A DNA stretch of 64,000 bases, from assembly GCF_016746095.1 (NCBI RefSeq), contig NZ_JAERTY010000016.1:1-64000 (forward strand), in the 5' to 3' direction. Shown here piece by piece: positions 51,258 through 59,072 of this stretch. A program made the translations under genes and the position numbers. Each line of letters begins with the position of its first letter. Positions within the stretch are counted from its first letter, which is position 1. This DNA is from Sphingobacterium faecale (GTDB lineage: Bacteria; Bacteroidota; Bacteroidia; Sphingobacteriales; Sphingobacteriaceae). The notes beneath the pieces are model-generated. The model saw only the letters and a program-made list of their open reading frames with translations, searched no databases and had not been told where the DNA came from.

Positions 51258-51980
51258 TTAATGAAATATTTCTTCAAGGACTTCTAGAGAATTAACTATT
51301 CCGAAATTCTCCGTATGCAATCTGTAAAAATTGACAATCTGCTGTAGGATGTATATTCTGTCACGGTGTGTTATACTTATATGCGGACTATCTTCGTAAC
51401 TACAGGTAAGAATGGAGTGGAATAGCCCCGTGTGCGGTTCTTGTAAAACGTAGCCGTGAGCTGGAAGATTGTTTATAAAACATCCTTCCATGAGGTCAAA
51501 ATAAGGCTTCGATTGGCCGGTTGAACTTGGGAGATAGCCTAAGAAACGACTTAGTTTCATCAAAAAGCATAGATGAAAGTTATGTATAGAAAGTTCTGTC
51601 TGATCCAGCCAAAGGATCGATTGAAAAACGAAATGGAAAAGATGTGGGTCTGCATGTTGATGTTTAAGTACTTTGTATAATATCTCATTTAGAAATAGGG
51701 CGACAGCACTTTTCCTAATATCCAAGGGTACTTGCTTCAGTGCTGGAGCGGGATATGCTTCTTTTATCCGTTGTAGTATAGCCCCATCTTTTACATAAAC
51801 GACCATATCTAGTATATGAAGGGGTTGTAACATGTTAATAGGTATTTTGGCCCTAGGTTTTCGAGCGCCGTTTATCAGATAAGATTGCAAACCAAGGTTT
51901 TCTGTGAAAATATGTGCAACAATACTACTTTCTGAGTAATATGTTATTTTAAGTGCTATTCCCTTTGTCTTTTGTAACAT
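51258..51980 (-). CDS. recO: DNA repair protein RecO
   Basis: RecO loads RecA with RecR/RecF at gaps. The 240-residue protein has an N-terminal OB fold beginning LQKTKGIALKITYYSESSIVAHIFTENLGLQSYLINGARKP, and a helical C-terminal domain with AVALFLNEILYKVLKHQHADPHLF and LSRFLGYLPS. No zinc-type Cys cluster is evident, as in many RecO proteins. A -7 box lies 14 nt before the ATG. Confidence 0.92.
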   Translation of the reverse strand: MLQKTKGIALKITYYSESSIVAHIFTENLGLQSYLINGARKPRAKIPINMLQPLHILDMVVYVKDGAILQRIKEAYPAPALKQVPLDIRKSAVALFLNEILYKVLKHQHADPHLFHFVFQSILWLDQTELSIHNFHLCFLMKLSRFLGYLPSSTGQSKPYFDLMEGCFINNLPAHGYVLQEPHTGLFHSILTCSYEDSPHISITHRDRIYILQQIVNFYRLHTENFGIVNSLEVLEEIFH

Positions 51981-51994
51981 GCGCTATAAACAGA

Positions 51995-52002
51995 CAAACT
52001 TA
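51995..52002 (-). promoter_or_regulatory. -7 box (TAAGTTTG) of recO
   Basis: An exact TAnnTTTG box on the minus strand, 14 nt before the recO ATG. The rest of the 323-bp recO-rpmB gap is AT-rich without an ORF I trust; its right part is the rpmB leader. Confidence 0.5.
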
Positions 52003-52148
52003 GGTATTTCTGAGAGTATTTTATAATTGAAATAGTCGACGGGAATAGTATGTATTGGCGCTAGAAGCCCTTCCCTATTGACGAAAATAATGTTAATTGT
52101 TGAAAACTATTTTGTTGGGTAAAAGAAAAAATCATGTTCTAAAACATA

Positions 52149-52156
52149 TATCTTTG
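52149..52156 (+). promoter_or_regulatory. -7 box (TATCTTTG) of the rpmB operon, followed by a ~140-nt leader
   Basis: An exact TAnnTTTG box. Transcription from about 52161 would leave a leader of some 140 nt before rpmB, with small hairpins at 52165-52178 and 52240-52260 (ACTCT/AGAG). Long leaders on ribosomal protein operons often serve autoregulation; no known motif was recognised. Confidence 0.45.
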
Positions 52157-52303
52157 CAGCATTCCTGTGTTAAACAGAGTTTTTTCAAAAATAATTCTGC
52201 TTTTGATTGTTGTAAATCCAAAAATAAATATAGATATTTGCAAACTCTTTGCAGAGAGTGCGAAGACGATTTATGTAAATAGACAACATTAAAAATAAAT
52301 ATC

Positions 52304-52537
52304 ATGTCAAGAATTTGTGATTTAACAGGCAAAACGGCATTAAAAGGAAATAACGTATCTCACTCGAACGTTAAAACCAAACGTAAGTTTTATCCTAATC
52401 TACAAACTAAACGTTTCTACATTCCTGAAGAAGATCGTTGGATTACTTTGAAAGTATCTACGTCTGCTATTAAAACAATTAACAAAAACGGAATTTCTTC
52501 TGTTATTAGCAAGTTTATCAAAAAAGGATACGTTTAA
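52304..52537 (+). CDS. rpmB: 50S ribosomal protein L28
   Basis: This 77-residue protein starts MSRICDLTGKTALKGNNVSHSN and has RKFYPNLQTKRFYIPEEDRWITLKVST, the L28 core, with the C-terminal AIKTINKNGISSVI. The conserved Cys5 is present; the second zinc cysteine pair is absent. It heads an operon with rpmG and a DUF4295 gene, a set typical of Bacteroidota. Confidence 0.96.
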   Translation: MSRICDLTGKTALKGNNVSHSNVKTKRKFYPNLQTKRFYIPEEDRWITLKVSTSAIKTINKNGISSVISKFIKKGYV

Positions 52538-52611
52538 TAGATAACTGCCTGTTAATTAAAGATATTCAAGAAATCGATCCGTCAGCTGACGGATTAAAAT
52601 AAAGTAAAACA

Positions 52612-52794
52612 ATGGCTAAAAAAGGAAATAGAGTACAGGTAATTTTAGAATGTACTGAGCATAAAGAAAGCGGTCTTCCAGGTATGTCACGTTACATCAC
52701 AACGAAGAACAAAAAGAACACGACTGAGCGTTTGGAGTTGAAAAAATTCAATCCAGTGTTGAGAAAAGTAACTGTTCATAAAGAAATTAAATAA
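52612..52794 (+). CDS. rpmG: 50S ribosomal protein L33
   Basis: This 60-residue protein reads MAKKGNRVQVILECTEHKE, then GMSRYITTKNKKNTTERLELKKFNPVLRKVTVHKEIK, the L33 pattern. Only the first Cys (ECTEHK) remains, so this is the cysteine-poor, zinc-free form. It lies between rpmB and the DUF4295 gene. Confidence 0.96.
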   Translation: MAKKGNRVQVILECTEHKESGLPGMSRYITTKNKKNTTERLELKKFNPVLRKVTVHKEIK

Positions 52795-52841
52795 ATCATA
52801 TTTGGTCAAGGTTGTAACTTGTCCATTTTAAAAATAGAATT

Positions 52842-53003
52842 ATGGCAAAGAAATCGGTAGCATCGTTACAAAAAGGTGGTGGTAAAGAGTTTACAAAAGT
52901 AATCATCACAACGAAGTCTCCTAAAACAGGAGCTTATACTTTCAAAGAGAGCATGGTGCACAATGACAATGTAAAAGAAGTCGTTGCTGCAGCAAATAAA
53001 TAA
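52842..53003 (+). CDS. DUF4295 small basic protein (probable ribosome-associated)
   Basis: The product has 53 residues, easily missed because of its size: MAKKSVASLQKGGGKEFTKV, then IITTKSPKTGAYTFKESMVH and a short NVKEVVAAANK end. It matches the DUF4295 family, found almost only in Bacteroidota and always beside rpmB and rpmG. The context and basic character suggest a ribosomal protein or ribosome-bound factor. A terminator follows about 60 bp later. Confidence 0.9.
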   Translation: MAKKSVASLQKGGGKEFTKVIITTKSPKTGAYTFKESMVHNDNVKEVVAAANK

Positions 53004-53064
53004 GCAGAAGATATTCCTTTTTTAAAGTTTTTCTTTAAAAAGTTGAAGAGCCGTTTTGGTGCAT

Positions 53065-53083
53065 AAGCCGAAAGGGCTTTTTT
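53065..53083 (+). terminator. Terminator of the rpmB operon
   Basis: AAGCC/GGGCTT stem followed by a T-run. Confidence 0.65.
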
Positions 53084-53170
53084 AGTATATTTGCTTCCTA
53101 AACATGAGAAGAACGTAAAAACGGAAGGCCATTGGTCTATAGAAAAGTTTTTTGATCTTCTTACTTTTTT

Positions 53171-53178
53171 TAAATTTG
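53171..53178 (+). promoter_or_regulatory. -7 box (TAAATTTG) abutting ftsY
   Basis: An exact TAnnTTTG box ending 4 nt before the ftsY ATG, with TTTG 16 bp upstream at 53151-53154. It predicts a leaderless mRNA. Confidence 0.5.
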
Positions 53179-53182
53179 AAAT

Positions 53183-54145
53183 ATGGGTTTATTCGATTTT
53201 TTTAAGAAGAAGCAAGAAACTCCTGAAGCACAAGAGGCTCTGGATAAAGGATTAGAAAAGACCAAAGAGGGTTTCTTTTCAAAGATCACAAAGGCAGTAG
53301 TCGGTAAGACAACTATAGATGACGAAGTACTGGATAATCTCGAGGAGGTGCTAGTAACCTCGGACGTAGGGGTTACGACAACGCTAAAAATCGTCGATCG
53401 TATTCAACAACGTGTTGCAAAGGACAAGTATGTAGGTACGGATGACCTGAATCGGTTACTAAAAGAGGAAATCCAGTCGTTATTAGCTGAGAATAATAGT
53501 AATGATTTTGAAAACTTTGAATACGGTAATCACAAACCTTATGTTATTATGGTTGTTGGTGTTAATGGTGTAGGAAAAACGACTACTATCGGAAAGCTTG
53601 CACACCAACTGAAAGCATCTGGTAACAAAGTTGTTTTAGGAGCCGCGGATACTTTCAGAGCAGCAGCAGTGGATCAAATAAAATTATGGGGCGAACGTGT
53701 TGGCGTCCGTGTGGTGGCTCAAGCTATGGGATCGGATCCGGCATCGGTGGCTTTTGATACGATAAAGTCTGCTGTATCTAATGGGGACGATGTTGCTATT
53801 ATCGATACTGCTGGAAGATTGCATAATAAAGTGGGTCTAATGAATGAGCTTGGTAAGATTAAGAATGTGATGCAAAAAGTCATTCCTGGAGCGCCTCATG
53901 AGATTTTGTTGGTTCTGGATGCCTCTACGGGTCAAAACGCGATAGAGCAATGTACGCAGTTTACCCAAGCTACAGATGTAAATGCGTTAGCCCTCACTAA
54001 GTTAGATGGAACCGCTAAAGGAGGGGTTGTAATCGGAATATCTGATCAATTTAAAATTCCGGTAAAGTATATTGGTGTGGGAGAAAAAATTGGTGATTTG
54101 CAGCTCTTCAATAAAAAGGATTTTGTAGATTCTTTATTTAAATAG
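53183..54145 (+). CDS. ftsY: Signal recognition particle receptor FtsY
   Basis: This 320-residue SRP GTPase docks the Ffh-ribosome complex at the membrane. It has a short acidic/basic N-terminus (MGLFDFFKKKQETPEAQEAL) instead of the long E. coli A-domain, and an N domain with DEVLDNLEEVLVTSDVGV. The G domain has VGVNGVGKTTTIGKLA, GAADTFRAAAVDQI, IDTAGRLHNKVGLM, TKLDGTAKGG and the terminal GVGEKIGDLQLF. Four bases separate its ATG from a -7 box. Confidence 0.97.
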   Translation: MGLFDFFKKKQETPEAQEALDKGLEKTKEGFFSKITKAVVGKTTIDDEVLDNLEEVLVTSDVGVTTTLKIVDRIQQRVAKDKYVGTDDLNRLLKEEIQSLLAENNSNDFENFEYGNHKPYVIMVVGVNGVGKTTTIGKLAHQLKASGNKVVLGAADTFRAAAVDQIKLWGERVGVRVVAQAMGSDPASVAFDTIKSAVSNGDDVAIIDTAGRLHNKVGLMNELGKIKNVMQKVIPGAPHEILLVLDASTGQNAIEQCTQFTQATDVNALALTKLDGTAKGGVVIGISDQFKIPVKYIGVGEKIGDLQLFNKKDFVDSLFK

Positions 54146-54174
54146 CACATCCGTCCAAGATATATGGACAATTG

Positions 54175-54208
54175 ACTAATCCCAGTTTCAGGATTAGTTT
54201 ACCTTTTT
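54175..54208 (+). terminator. Probable terminator after ftsY
   Basis: An 8-bp stem ACTAATCC/GGATTAGT with an 8-nt loop, followed by a T-rich stretch. Confidence 0.6.
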
Positions 54209-54264
54209 CAACGAGGGCAAGAGATCTATTTGAATATTCTTGTATCTCTGTTCAATACGACATA

Positions 54265-55599
54265 ATGAAAACAAAGCAAACAAAAGCTACTATTCTGAAA
54301 GCAAAGCCAAGGGTTAACGTGGTGACCTTAGGCTGTTCGAAAAATATCCACGATAGTGAGGTCTTGATGGGACAGTTGAAGGGAAATCAGATCGACGTCG
54401 TGCATGAATCAAATAATATACAAGCCAATGATATTGTGGTCATTAATACCTGTGGTTTTATTGATAATGCGAAACAAGAGTCTATAGATACGATCCTACA
54501 ATTTTCCGAGTTGAAGGATCAAGGTAAAGTAAATAAGGTAATCGTAACGGGATGTTTGTCTGAGCGGTATAAGCCCGAGTTGCAGACGGAGATCCCTAAT
54601 ATAGATGCATATTTTGGGACGAATGATTTACCCGATTTGCTTTCATCGATTGGGGCAGATTATAGGCATGAGCTTCTAGGTGAGCGATTGTTGACAACAC
54701 CTTCTCACTTTTCTTATTTTAAGATCGCAGAAGGATGTAATCGTCCCTGTTCGTTTTGTGCCATACCGCTGATGAGAGGTAAGCATGTGTCAAAATCTAT
54801 CGACGATTTAGTAAAAGAAGCTAAATTTCTCGCATCTAACGGTACGAAGGAGCTTATTCTTATTGCCCAGGATCTTACGTATTACGGGGTGGATATATAT
54901 GGCAAAAGAAACCTTTCTGATTTGTTAAGACATTTGTCGGATGTTGAGGGAATTGATTGGATTCGTCTGCAATATGCTTATCCTTCGGGATTTCCTATGG
55001 ACATATTGGATGCCATGAATGAGCGAAGCAATATCTGCAACTATTTGGATATGCCTCTACAACATATTACAGATAATATGTTGACTTCTATGCGTAGGGG
55101 TACGACGAAGCAAAAGCAAATTGACCTCGTGAATAGAATAAGGGATAAAGTACCAGATATCGCATTACGCACTACCTTGATCTGTGGATATCCTGGTGAG
55201 ACAGAGCAGGACTTTGAGGAGATGTTAGCTTGGGTAGAAACTACACGTTTTGATCGATTGGGCTGTTTTACGTATTCGCATGAAGAGAAGACTCATGCTC
55301 ATAATCTTGAGGATAATATTCCTGAAGAGGTTAAGCAAGAGCGAGTAGATGCAATCATGGAGGTTCAACAGGGAATTTCTTACGATATCAATCAATCTAA
55401 GGTGGGAAATAGTTATAAAGTATTGGTCGATCGTATAGATGGGGACTATTATATAGGACGTACAGAGTATGATTCTCCAGAGGTTGACAATGAGGTTGTT
55501 ATCGCCGCAAAAGACAACTATCTCCGAATAGGGGATTTTGTTAACGTTGCTATAGAGCGTGCTGAGGATTTTGATCTGTATGGATCGGTTGTAAAGTAA
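54265..55599 (+). CDS. rimO: Ribosomal protein S12 methylthiotransferase
   Basis: RimO is a radical SAM enzyme that adds a methylthio group to Asp89 of ribosomal protein S12. The product has 444 residues from the ATG at 54265; an in-frame ATG at 54172 lies in the ftsY terminator and gives an unlikely extension. The N-terminal UPF0004 domain has VNVVTLGCSKNIHDSE, and two further cluster cysteines lie in NTCGF and TGCLSERY. The radical SAM motif is CNRPCSFC, and QDLTYYGVDIYG and a TRAM domain follow. Confidence 0.95.
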   Translation: MKTKQTKATILKAKPRVNVVTLGCSKNIHDSEVLMGQLKGNQIDVVHESNNIQANDIVVINTCGFIDNAKQESIDTILQFSELKDQGKVNKVIVTGCLSERYKPELQTEIPNIDAYFGTNDLPDLLSSIGADYRHELLGERLLTTPSHFSYFKIAEGCNRPCSFCAIPLMRGKHVSKSIDDLVKEAKFLASNGTKELILIAQDLTYYGVDIYGKRNLSDLLRHLSDVEGIDWIRLQYAYPSGFPMDILDAMNERSNICNYLDMPLQHITDNMLTSMRRGTTKQKQIDLVNRIRDKVPDIALRTTLICGYPGETEQDFEEMLAWVETTRFDRLGCFTYSHEEKTHAHNLEDNIPEEVKQERVDAIMEVQQGISYDINQSKVGNSYKVLVDRIDGDYYIGRTEYDSPEVDNEVVIAAKDNYLRIGDFVNVAIERAEDFDLYGSVVK

Positions 55600-55607
55600 T
55601 TTTATAT

Positions 55608-55633
55608 AAAAAAGGGGCTTTAGCCCTTTTTTT
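55608..55633. terminator. Bidirectional terminator between rimO and the amidase gene
   Basis: An AAAAGGGGC/GCCCTTTTT stem around TTTA, with A-run and T-run flanks. It touches the stop of the convergent gene. Confidence 0.75.
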
Positions 55634-56456
55634 ATAAGTATTTCTTAAAGATGGAATACAGAACCTTGAGATCGTATTCTGTCAGTTGGGCAGAATTGGT
55701 GTCTTTTTGAATGTAATGTTGTTTGAATGCTTTTATTGCAGCATCTAGATTCTTCACATCATAACCAATTATTCTAAGAGCCAACCTGGGCTCAAAACCC
55801 GAGGGAACATTTTCTAGGTATTCATCGTACCAATATCCGAAGCCTTTATCAGCGAGAATTTTCCACGGGAAACGTGAAGGGTCGTTTTTGCGTGTTGGAG
55901 CGTAGTCCATATGTCCGATAAAATTTGCCTGTGGTATATTGTAACTTTCTTTGAGAGAGCTTAGTAGGTGAAGAAGGGCTTGTATTTGCTTATCTGTCCA
56001 AGGATCGGTAGTTCCATTATTATCAAGTTCTATGCCGATAGAGGAAGAGTTTAAGTCTGTATCGTTGCCCCAGCGTCCTGCGCCTGCATGATGGCCACGA
56101 TATAGATCATTGACCATTTGCACGATTTTGCCATCTCGACCAATTACATAATGAGAGCTGACTCCTGCTTTAGCGTTATGAAATGTTTTTACTGTTTGTG
56201 CTAAGGAATCTTGTGCCGTATGATGAATCATTACATAATTCGGTTTTCGAATCCCGAAATTGATAGAAGCAATCCATTCTTTATCCGTGCTCGCTATTTT
56301 TTCCAATTGCCCTTTTACAGGAGCTTCTTTATACTGTATTGCAAACTCCTTTGCTTTTTTCTTATATACTTTTTCCGTTGCGGAATATTTATTTGAGCCA
56401 CATGAGCTCATTAATACTATTCCAGTCATAATTGAGATAAAGAAGTGTTGTTTCAT
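55632..56456 (-). CDS. N-acetylmuramoyl-L-alanine amidase lipoprotein (amidase_2 type)
   Basis: The product has 274 residues from the ATG at 56456, with a lipoprotein signal MKQHFFISIMTGIVLMSSC; an in-frame ATG at 56480 would add eight residues. The amidase_2 domain has zinc ligands in VMIHHTAQD, RGHHAGAG and NFIGHMDYAPTRKNDPS, and SIGIELDNNG. It resembles AmiD, the outer-membrane lipoprotein that trims peptidoglycan fragments. The C-terminus after the domain (LRIIGYDVKNLDAAIKAFK) looks like a small peptidoglycan-binding module. Confidence 0.9.
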   Translation of the reverse strand: MKQHFFISIMTGIVLMSSCGSNKYSATEKVYKKKAKEFAIQYKEAPVKGQLEKIASTDKEWIASINFGIRKPNYVMIHHTAQDSLAQTVKTFHNAKAGVSSHYVIGRDGKIVQMVNDLYRGHHAGAGRWGNDTDLNSSSIGIELDNNGTTDPWTDKQIQALLHLLSSLKESYNIPQANFIGHMDYAPTRKNDPSRFPWKILADKGFGYWYDEYLENVPSGFEPRLALRIIGYDVKNLDAAIKAFKQHYIQKDTNSAQLTEYDLKVLYSIFKKYL

Positions 56457-56559
56457 TGTGTTTAGCTGTTTTGTGCACAATATAGGAATACTACTTTAGA
56501 ATATCTTGTAACAGACTCGATTCAAAAAACAAAAAATGGTGAAAAAGGGAAAATTGACG

Positions 56560-56567
56560 TATCTTTG
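56560..56567 (+). promoter_or_regulatory. -7 box (TATCTTTG) abutting rlmN
   Basis: An exact TAnnTTTG box 4 nt before the GTG at 56572. It lies inside the longer reading frame that begins at 56536, arguing against that start. Confidence 0.45.
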
Positions 56568-56571
56568 TATC

Positions 56572-57627
56572 GTGTTGAGTACTACAAAATTGATAGATAT
56601 ACGGAGCCTTTCATTGGAACAATTGAAAGCCAGGTTAGTGGATATGGGCGAGCAGGGATTCCGAGCCAAACAGATTTATGAGTGGATTTGGCAAAAATCC
56701 GTTACAGATTTTGAGGAAATGAGTAATCTCAGTAAAGGCCTCAGAGAAAAATTGAAAGAGTGTTTTTCCATTAATTATGTTAAGGTCAAGGAATCACAAA
56801 TCAGTAGTGACAAAACAATAAAAAGCAGTTTTTCCTTATATGATGGAAATATCATAGAGGGGGTGCTGATTCCAACGCCAGACCGGATGACTGCTTGTGT
56901 CAGTTCGCAGGTGGGGTGTAGCTTGACCTGTAAGTTCTGTGCCACGGGCTATATGGATCGTAAGCGTAACCTAAATGCGGACGAGATCTATGATCAGGTG
57001 GTACTTATTAGCAAACAGGCAGAAGAAAATTATGGACAGCCCCTCAGTAATATTGTCTATATGGGAATGGGGGAGCCGTTACTTAATTATGCTAACATGA
57101 TGAAATCTGTGGAACGTATAACTGCAGCAGATGGGTTAAATATGGCCGCAAAACGTATTACAGTATCTACGGCGGGTATTGCTAAGATGATAAAGAAGCT
57201 CGGGGATGACGAGGTGCGTTTTAACCTTGCACTGTCGTTGCATGCTGCTAACGATAAAAAGCGAAATGAGATCATGCCCATTAATGAGCAGAATTCGTTG
57301 ACCGCTTTGGCTGAAGCGCTGAGGTACTACTATGCTAAGACGAAAAACCCTGTTACATTTGAATATATCGTATTCCATAATTTTAATGATGAGCTACAGG
57401 ACGCTAAAGAGCTAGCAAAGTTTTGTAAACATGTGCCCTGTAAAGTCAATATCATAGAGTATAACCCAATATCCCTAGCTGATTTTGTAAACGCTGAAGC
57501 AGATAAAATTGAGGATTTTGCAAGCTATTTAAGGAGTCAAGGTGTCGTGACTAATGTAAGGAGGAGCCGAGGAAAGGATATTGATGCCGCATGTGGGCAG
57601 TTGGCTATAAAAGAGAAAACTAACTAG
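56572..57627 (+). CDS. rlmN: Dual-specificity 23S rRNA/tRNA (adenine-C2)-methyltransferase RlmN
   Basis: RlmN methylates A2503 of 23S rRNA and A37 of some tRNAs. The product has 351 residues from the GTG at 56572. An ATG at 56536 is in frame but would include the -7 box. Motifs are FRAKQIYEWIWQKSV, VSSQVGCSLTCKFCATG with the CxxxCxxC cluster, NIVYMGMGEPLLNY, and the late DIDAACGQL carrying the methyl-carrying Cys. The exact start is inferred; a TTG directly follows the GTG. Confidence 0.93.
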   Translation: MLSTTKLIDIRSLSLEQLKARLVDMGEQGFRAKQIYEWIWQKSVTDFEEMSNLSKGLREKLKECFSINYVKVKESQISSDKTIKSSFSLYDGNIIEGVLIPTPDRMTACVSSQVGCSLTCKFCATGYMDRKRNLNADEIYDQVVLISKQAEENYGQPLSNIVYMGMGEPLLNYANMMKSVERITAADGLNMAAKRITVSTAGIAKMIKKLGDDEVRFNLALSLHAANDKKRNEIMPINEQNSLTALAEALRYYYAKTKNPVTFEYIVFHNFNDELQDAKELAKFCKHVPCKVNIIEYNPISLADFVNAEADKIEDFASYLRSQGVVTNVRRSRGKDIDAACGQLAIKEKTN

Positions 57628-57651
57628 TTAGATTTAACCGACATATTTTAT

Positions 57652-57659
57652 TAAGTTTG
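57652..57659 (+). promoter_or_regulatory. -7 box (TAAGTTTG) of the comF-like gene
   Basis: An exact TAnnTTTG box 23 nt before the GTG start. Confidence 0.4.
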
Positions 57660-57682
57660 CTTTATACCAAGGTAAACTAGTT

Positions 57683-58375
57683 GTGAATATAACTCACTTT
57701 GTAAGGGACTTACTCCACGTACTATTGCCCAACTTGTGCTTAGCCTGTGATACGGCATTGTTTGCTCATGAATCTATAGTATGTACCGAATGCTTATATC
57801 ATCTACCCTTAACAGATTTTCATCATGATGTAAATAATGAGACCGCGAGACAGCTGTGGGGTAAGTTGGATTTTGAGGTGGCTATGTCTATGTTGTACCT
57901 GTCTAAAAATTCAAGGGTAGAACGACTTATACATCAGTTAAAGTACGGAAATAGACCTCAGATAGGACGCTTTTTGGGGAAAATGTATGGGAAGATAATA
58001 AATGATATTGCTAAAGATCAGGGGTTTGATATGTTGATCGCTATCCCTATTCATAATAGAAAACGCCGAGAGAGGGGCTATAATCAAGCATTCCAGTTTG
58101 GTATAGGCCTATCAGAGTCTCTAGGTATACCTGTCCATGAGAATGTGCTGATACGAAAGGTATACAATATAAGTCAAACGAAAAAAAGTCGATCAGAACG
58201 ATACGAAAACGTCGAAGGTGTGTTTAGTATCAATCCACAATATAACATGCTAGAGGATAAACATGTTGCATTGGTCGATGATATACTGACTACCGGTGCG
58301 ACCTTAAGTGAGGCGGGTAGAATTCTCAAGCTATCTGGAGCTAAAGTCAGCGTGTTGACCATTGCCCGTGCGTGA
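57683..58375 (+). CDS. ComF-family phosphoribosyltransferase-like protein
   Basis: This 230-residue protein starts at GTG. The N-terminal double-zinc region has LLPNLCLACDTALFAHESIVCTEC (two CxxC pairs), followed by the GRFLGKMYGK helix, LIAIPIHNRKRRERGYNQAFQFG, SQTKKSRSERYENV, and the PRPP motif VALVDDILTTGATL. This is the ComF layout; in naturally competent bacteria ComFC helps DNA uptake. The function is otherwise not known. It converges on a 41-residue lipoprotein gene 14 bp later. Confidence 0.92.
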   Translation: MNITHFVRDLLHVLLPNLCLACDTALFAHESIVCTECLYHLPLTDFHHDVNNETARQLWGKLDFEVAMSMLYLSKNSRVERLIHQLKYGNRPQIGRFLGKMYGKIINDIAKDQGFDMLIAIPIHNRKRRERGYNQAFQFGIGLSESLGIPVHENVLIRKVYNISQTKKSRSERYENVEGVFSINPQYNMLEDKHVALVDDILTTGATLSEAGRILKLSGAKVSVLTIARA

Positions 58376-58389
58376 TGTTGCTCTGTCTT

Positions 58390-58515
58390 TTATTTCCGTT
58401 TGCCAGATAATGGTTTGGGGCAGCCGCAGTCTTTTTTGAAAATACTACAGGACTGTAACGTAAGGAATGTTATAAGTGCTGCTAAAAACCAGGTTGTATA
58501 TTTTCTTCTTTTCAT
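58390..58515 (-). CDS. Small (41-residue) lipoprotein
   Basis: Translation from the ATG at 58515 gives MKRRKYTTWFLAALITFLTL, then QSCSIFKKDCGCPKPLSGKRK and TAA. The signal peptide ends in a lipobox LTLQSC, so the mature lipoprotein would have only 19 residues, with a CGC motif and a basic end. Its ATG overlaps the TGA of the VanZ gene (ATGA), which is good evidence of coupled translation. No family was named with certainty, though similar tiny lipoproteins seem common in Bacteroidota. Confidence 0.7.
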   Translation of the reverse strand: MKRRKYTTWFLAALITFLTLQSCSIFKKDCGCPKPLSGKRK

Positions 58516-58895
58516 TTTTCTCTTTTATAAAAAAATACGAAGGCAAATGTAGCCATTCCTATACCTATGATATCTGCAACAATATCCCATATGTCTGCTG
58601 TCCTTGTAGGGGATAAGTATTGTTGAGCTGCCTCCGTTGCAAAGGCAAATATAACTGTGCTGGATACAATTTTGAGAATACTTGTCCATTTATTTACAGA
58701 TCTCTTGCTTTTCAAGATAGATTCCCAGTAGAGTATTATACATAGTACGAAAAATATCCCACAATGAACCATTTTATCAAAGCCTTCATAAAAGGTAACG
58801 CTTTTGATTTCAAAGTTTTTTGACGGTAATAGTAGTAGAACTAACATTACTAGCGCCCATACGATTGCCCAGATATAGCTTTTTAGGTATTTCAT
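58512..58895 (-). CDS. VanZ-family membrane protein
   Basis: The product has 127 residues with four membrane helices (IWAIVWALVMLVLLLLPS; MVHCGIFFVLCIILYW; ILKIVSSTVIFAFATEAAQQYL; DIIGIGMATFAFVFFY). The VanZ signature is visible in DKMVHCGIFFVL, with an Asp-Lys-x-x-His pattern, and in EAAQQYLSPTRTADIWDIVADIIG. VanZ proteins confer low-level teicoplanin resistance in enterococci, but most members are of unknown function. It is coupled to the 41-residue lipoprotein gene. Confidence 0.9.
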   Translation of the reverse strand: MKYLKSYIWAIVWALVMLVLLLLPSKNFEIKSVTFYEGFDKMVHCGIFFVLCIILYWESILKSKRSVNKWTSILKIVSSTVIFAFATEAAQQYLSPTRTADIWDIVADIIGIGMATFAFVFFYKREK

Positions 58896-59033
58896 CGATG
58901 CAAATCTCGGATTATTGCCCGATATAACCGTTGTTTTATTGAATTAAGTTTTATTAAATATTATTTAAATAAAATTATTTATCTGAATTACAGTTGTTTG
59001 TGTTTATTTGTTTTAAAAATATAGTACTGTGTA

Positions 59034-59065
59034 TTGCAAAGTACCATCTAAAGGATATAACTTTG
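59034..59065 (+). promoter_or_regulatory. Promoter of the padR-pspC-OMP unit
   Basis: TTG at 59034-59036, 21 bp, then an exact TAACTTTG at 59058-59065: one of the clearest Bacteroidota-type promoters in the window. The predicted start is near 59070, leaving only about 3 nt before the ATG. Confidence 0.6.
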
Positions 59066-59072
59066 TATTGTT

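Noticed and set aside
52097..52282. 61-codon frame before rpmB starting MLKTILLGKRKN
   Set aside because: It runs across the -7 box and leader of rpmB, shows no domain, and has an odd composition (many Cys, Lys, Asn).
54172..54264. Upstream ATG start for rimO
   Set aside because: It begins next to the ftsY terminator hairpin, and the 31 extra residues do not resemble RimO.
56536..56571. Upstream ATG start for rlmN
   Set aside because: The extension would contain an exact -7 box and is not part of the usual RlmN N-terminus; GTG at 56572 fits better.
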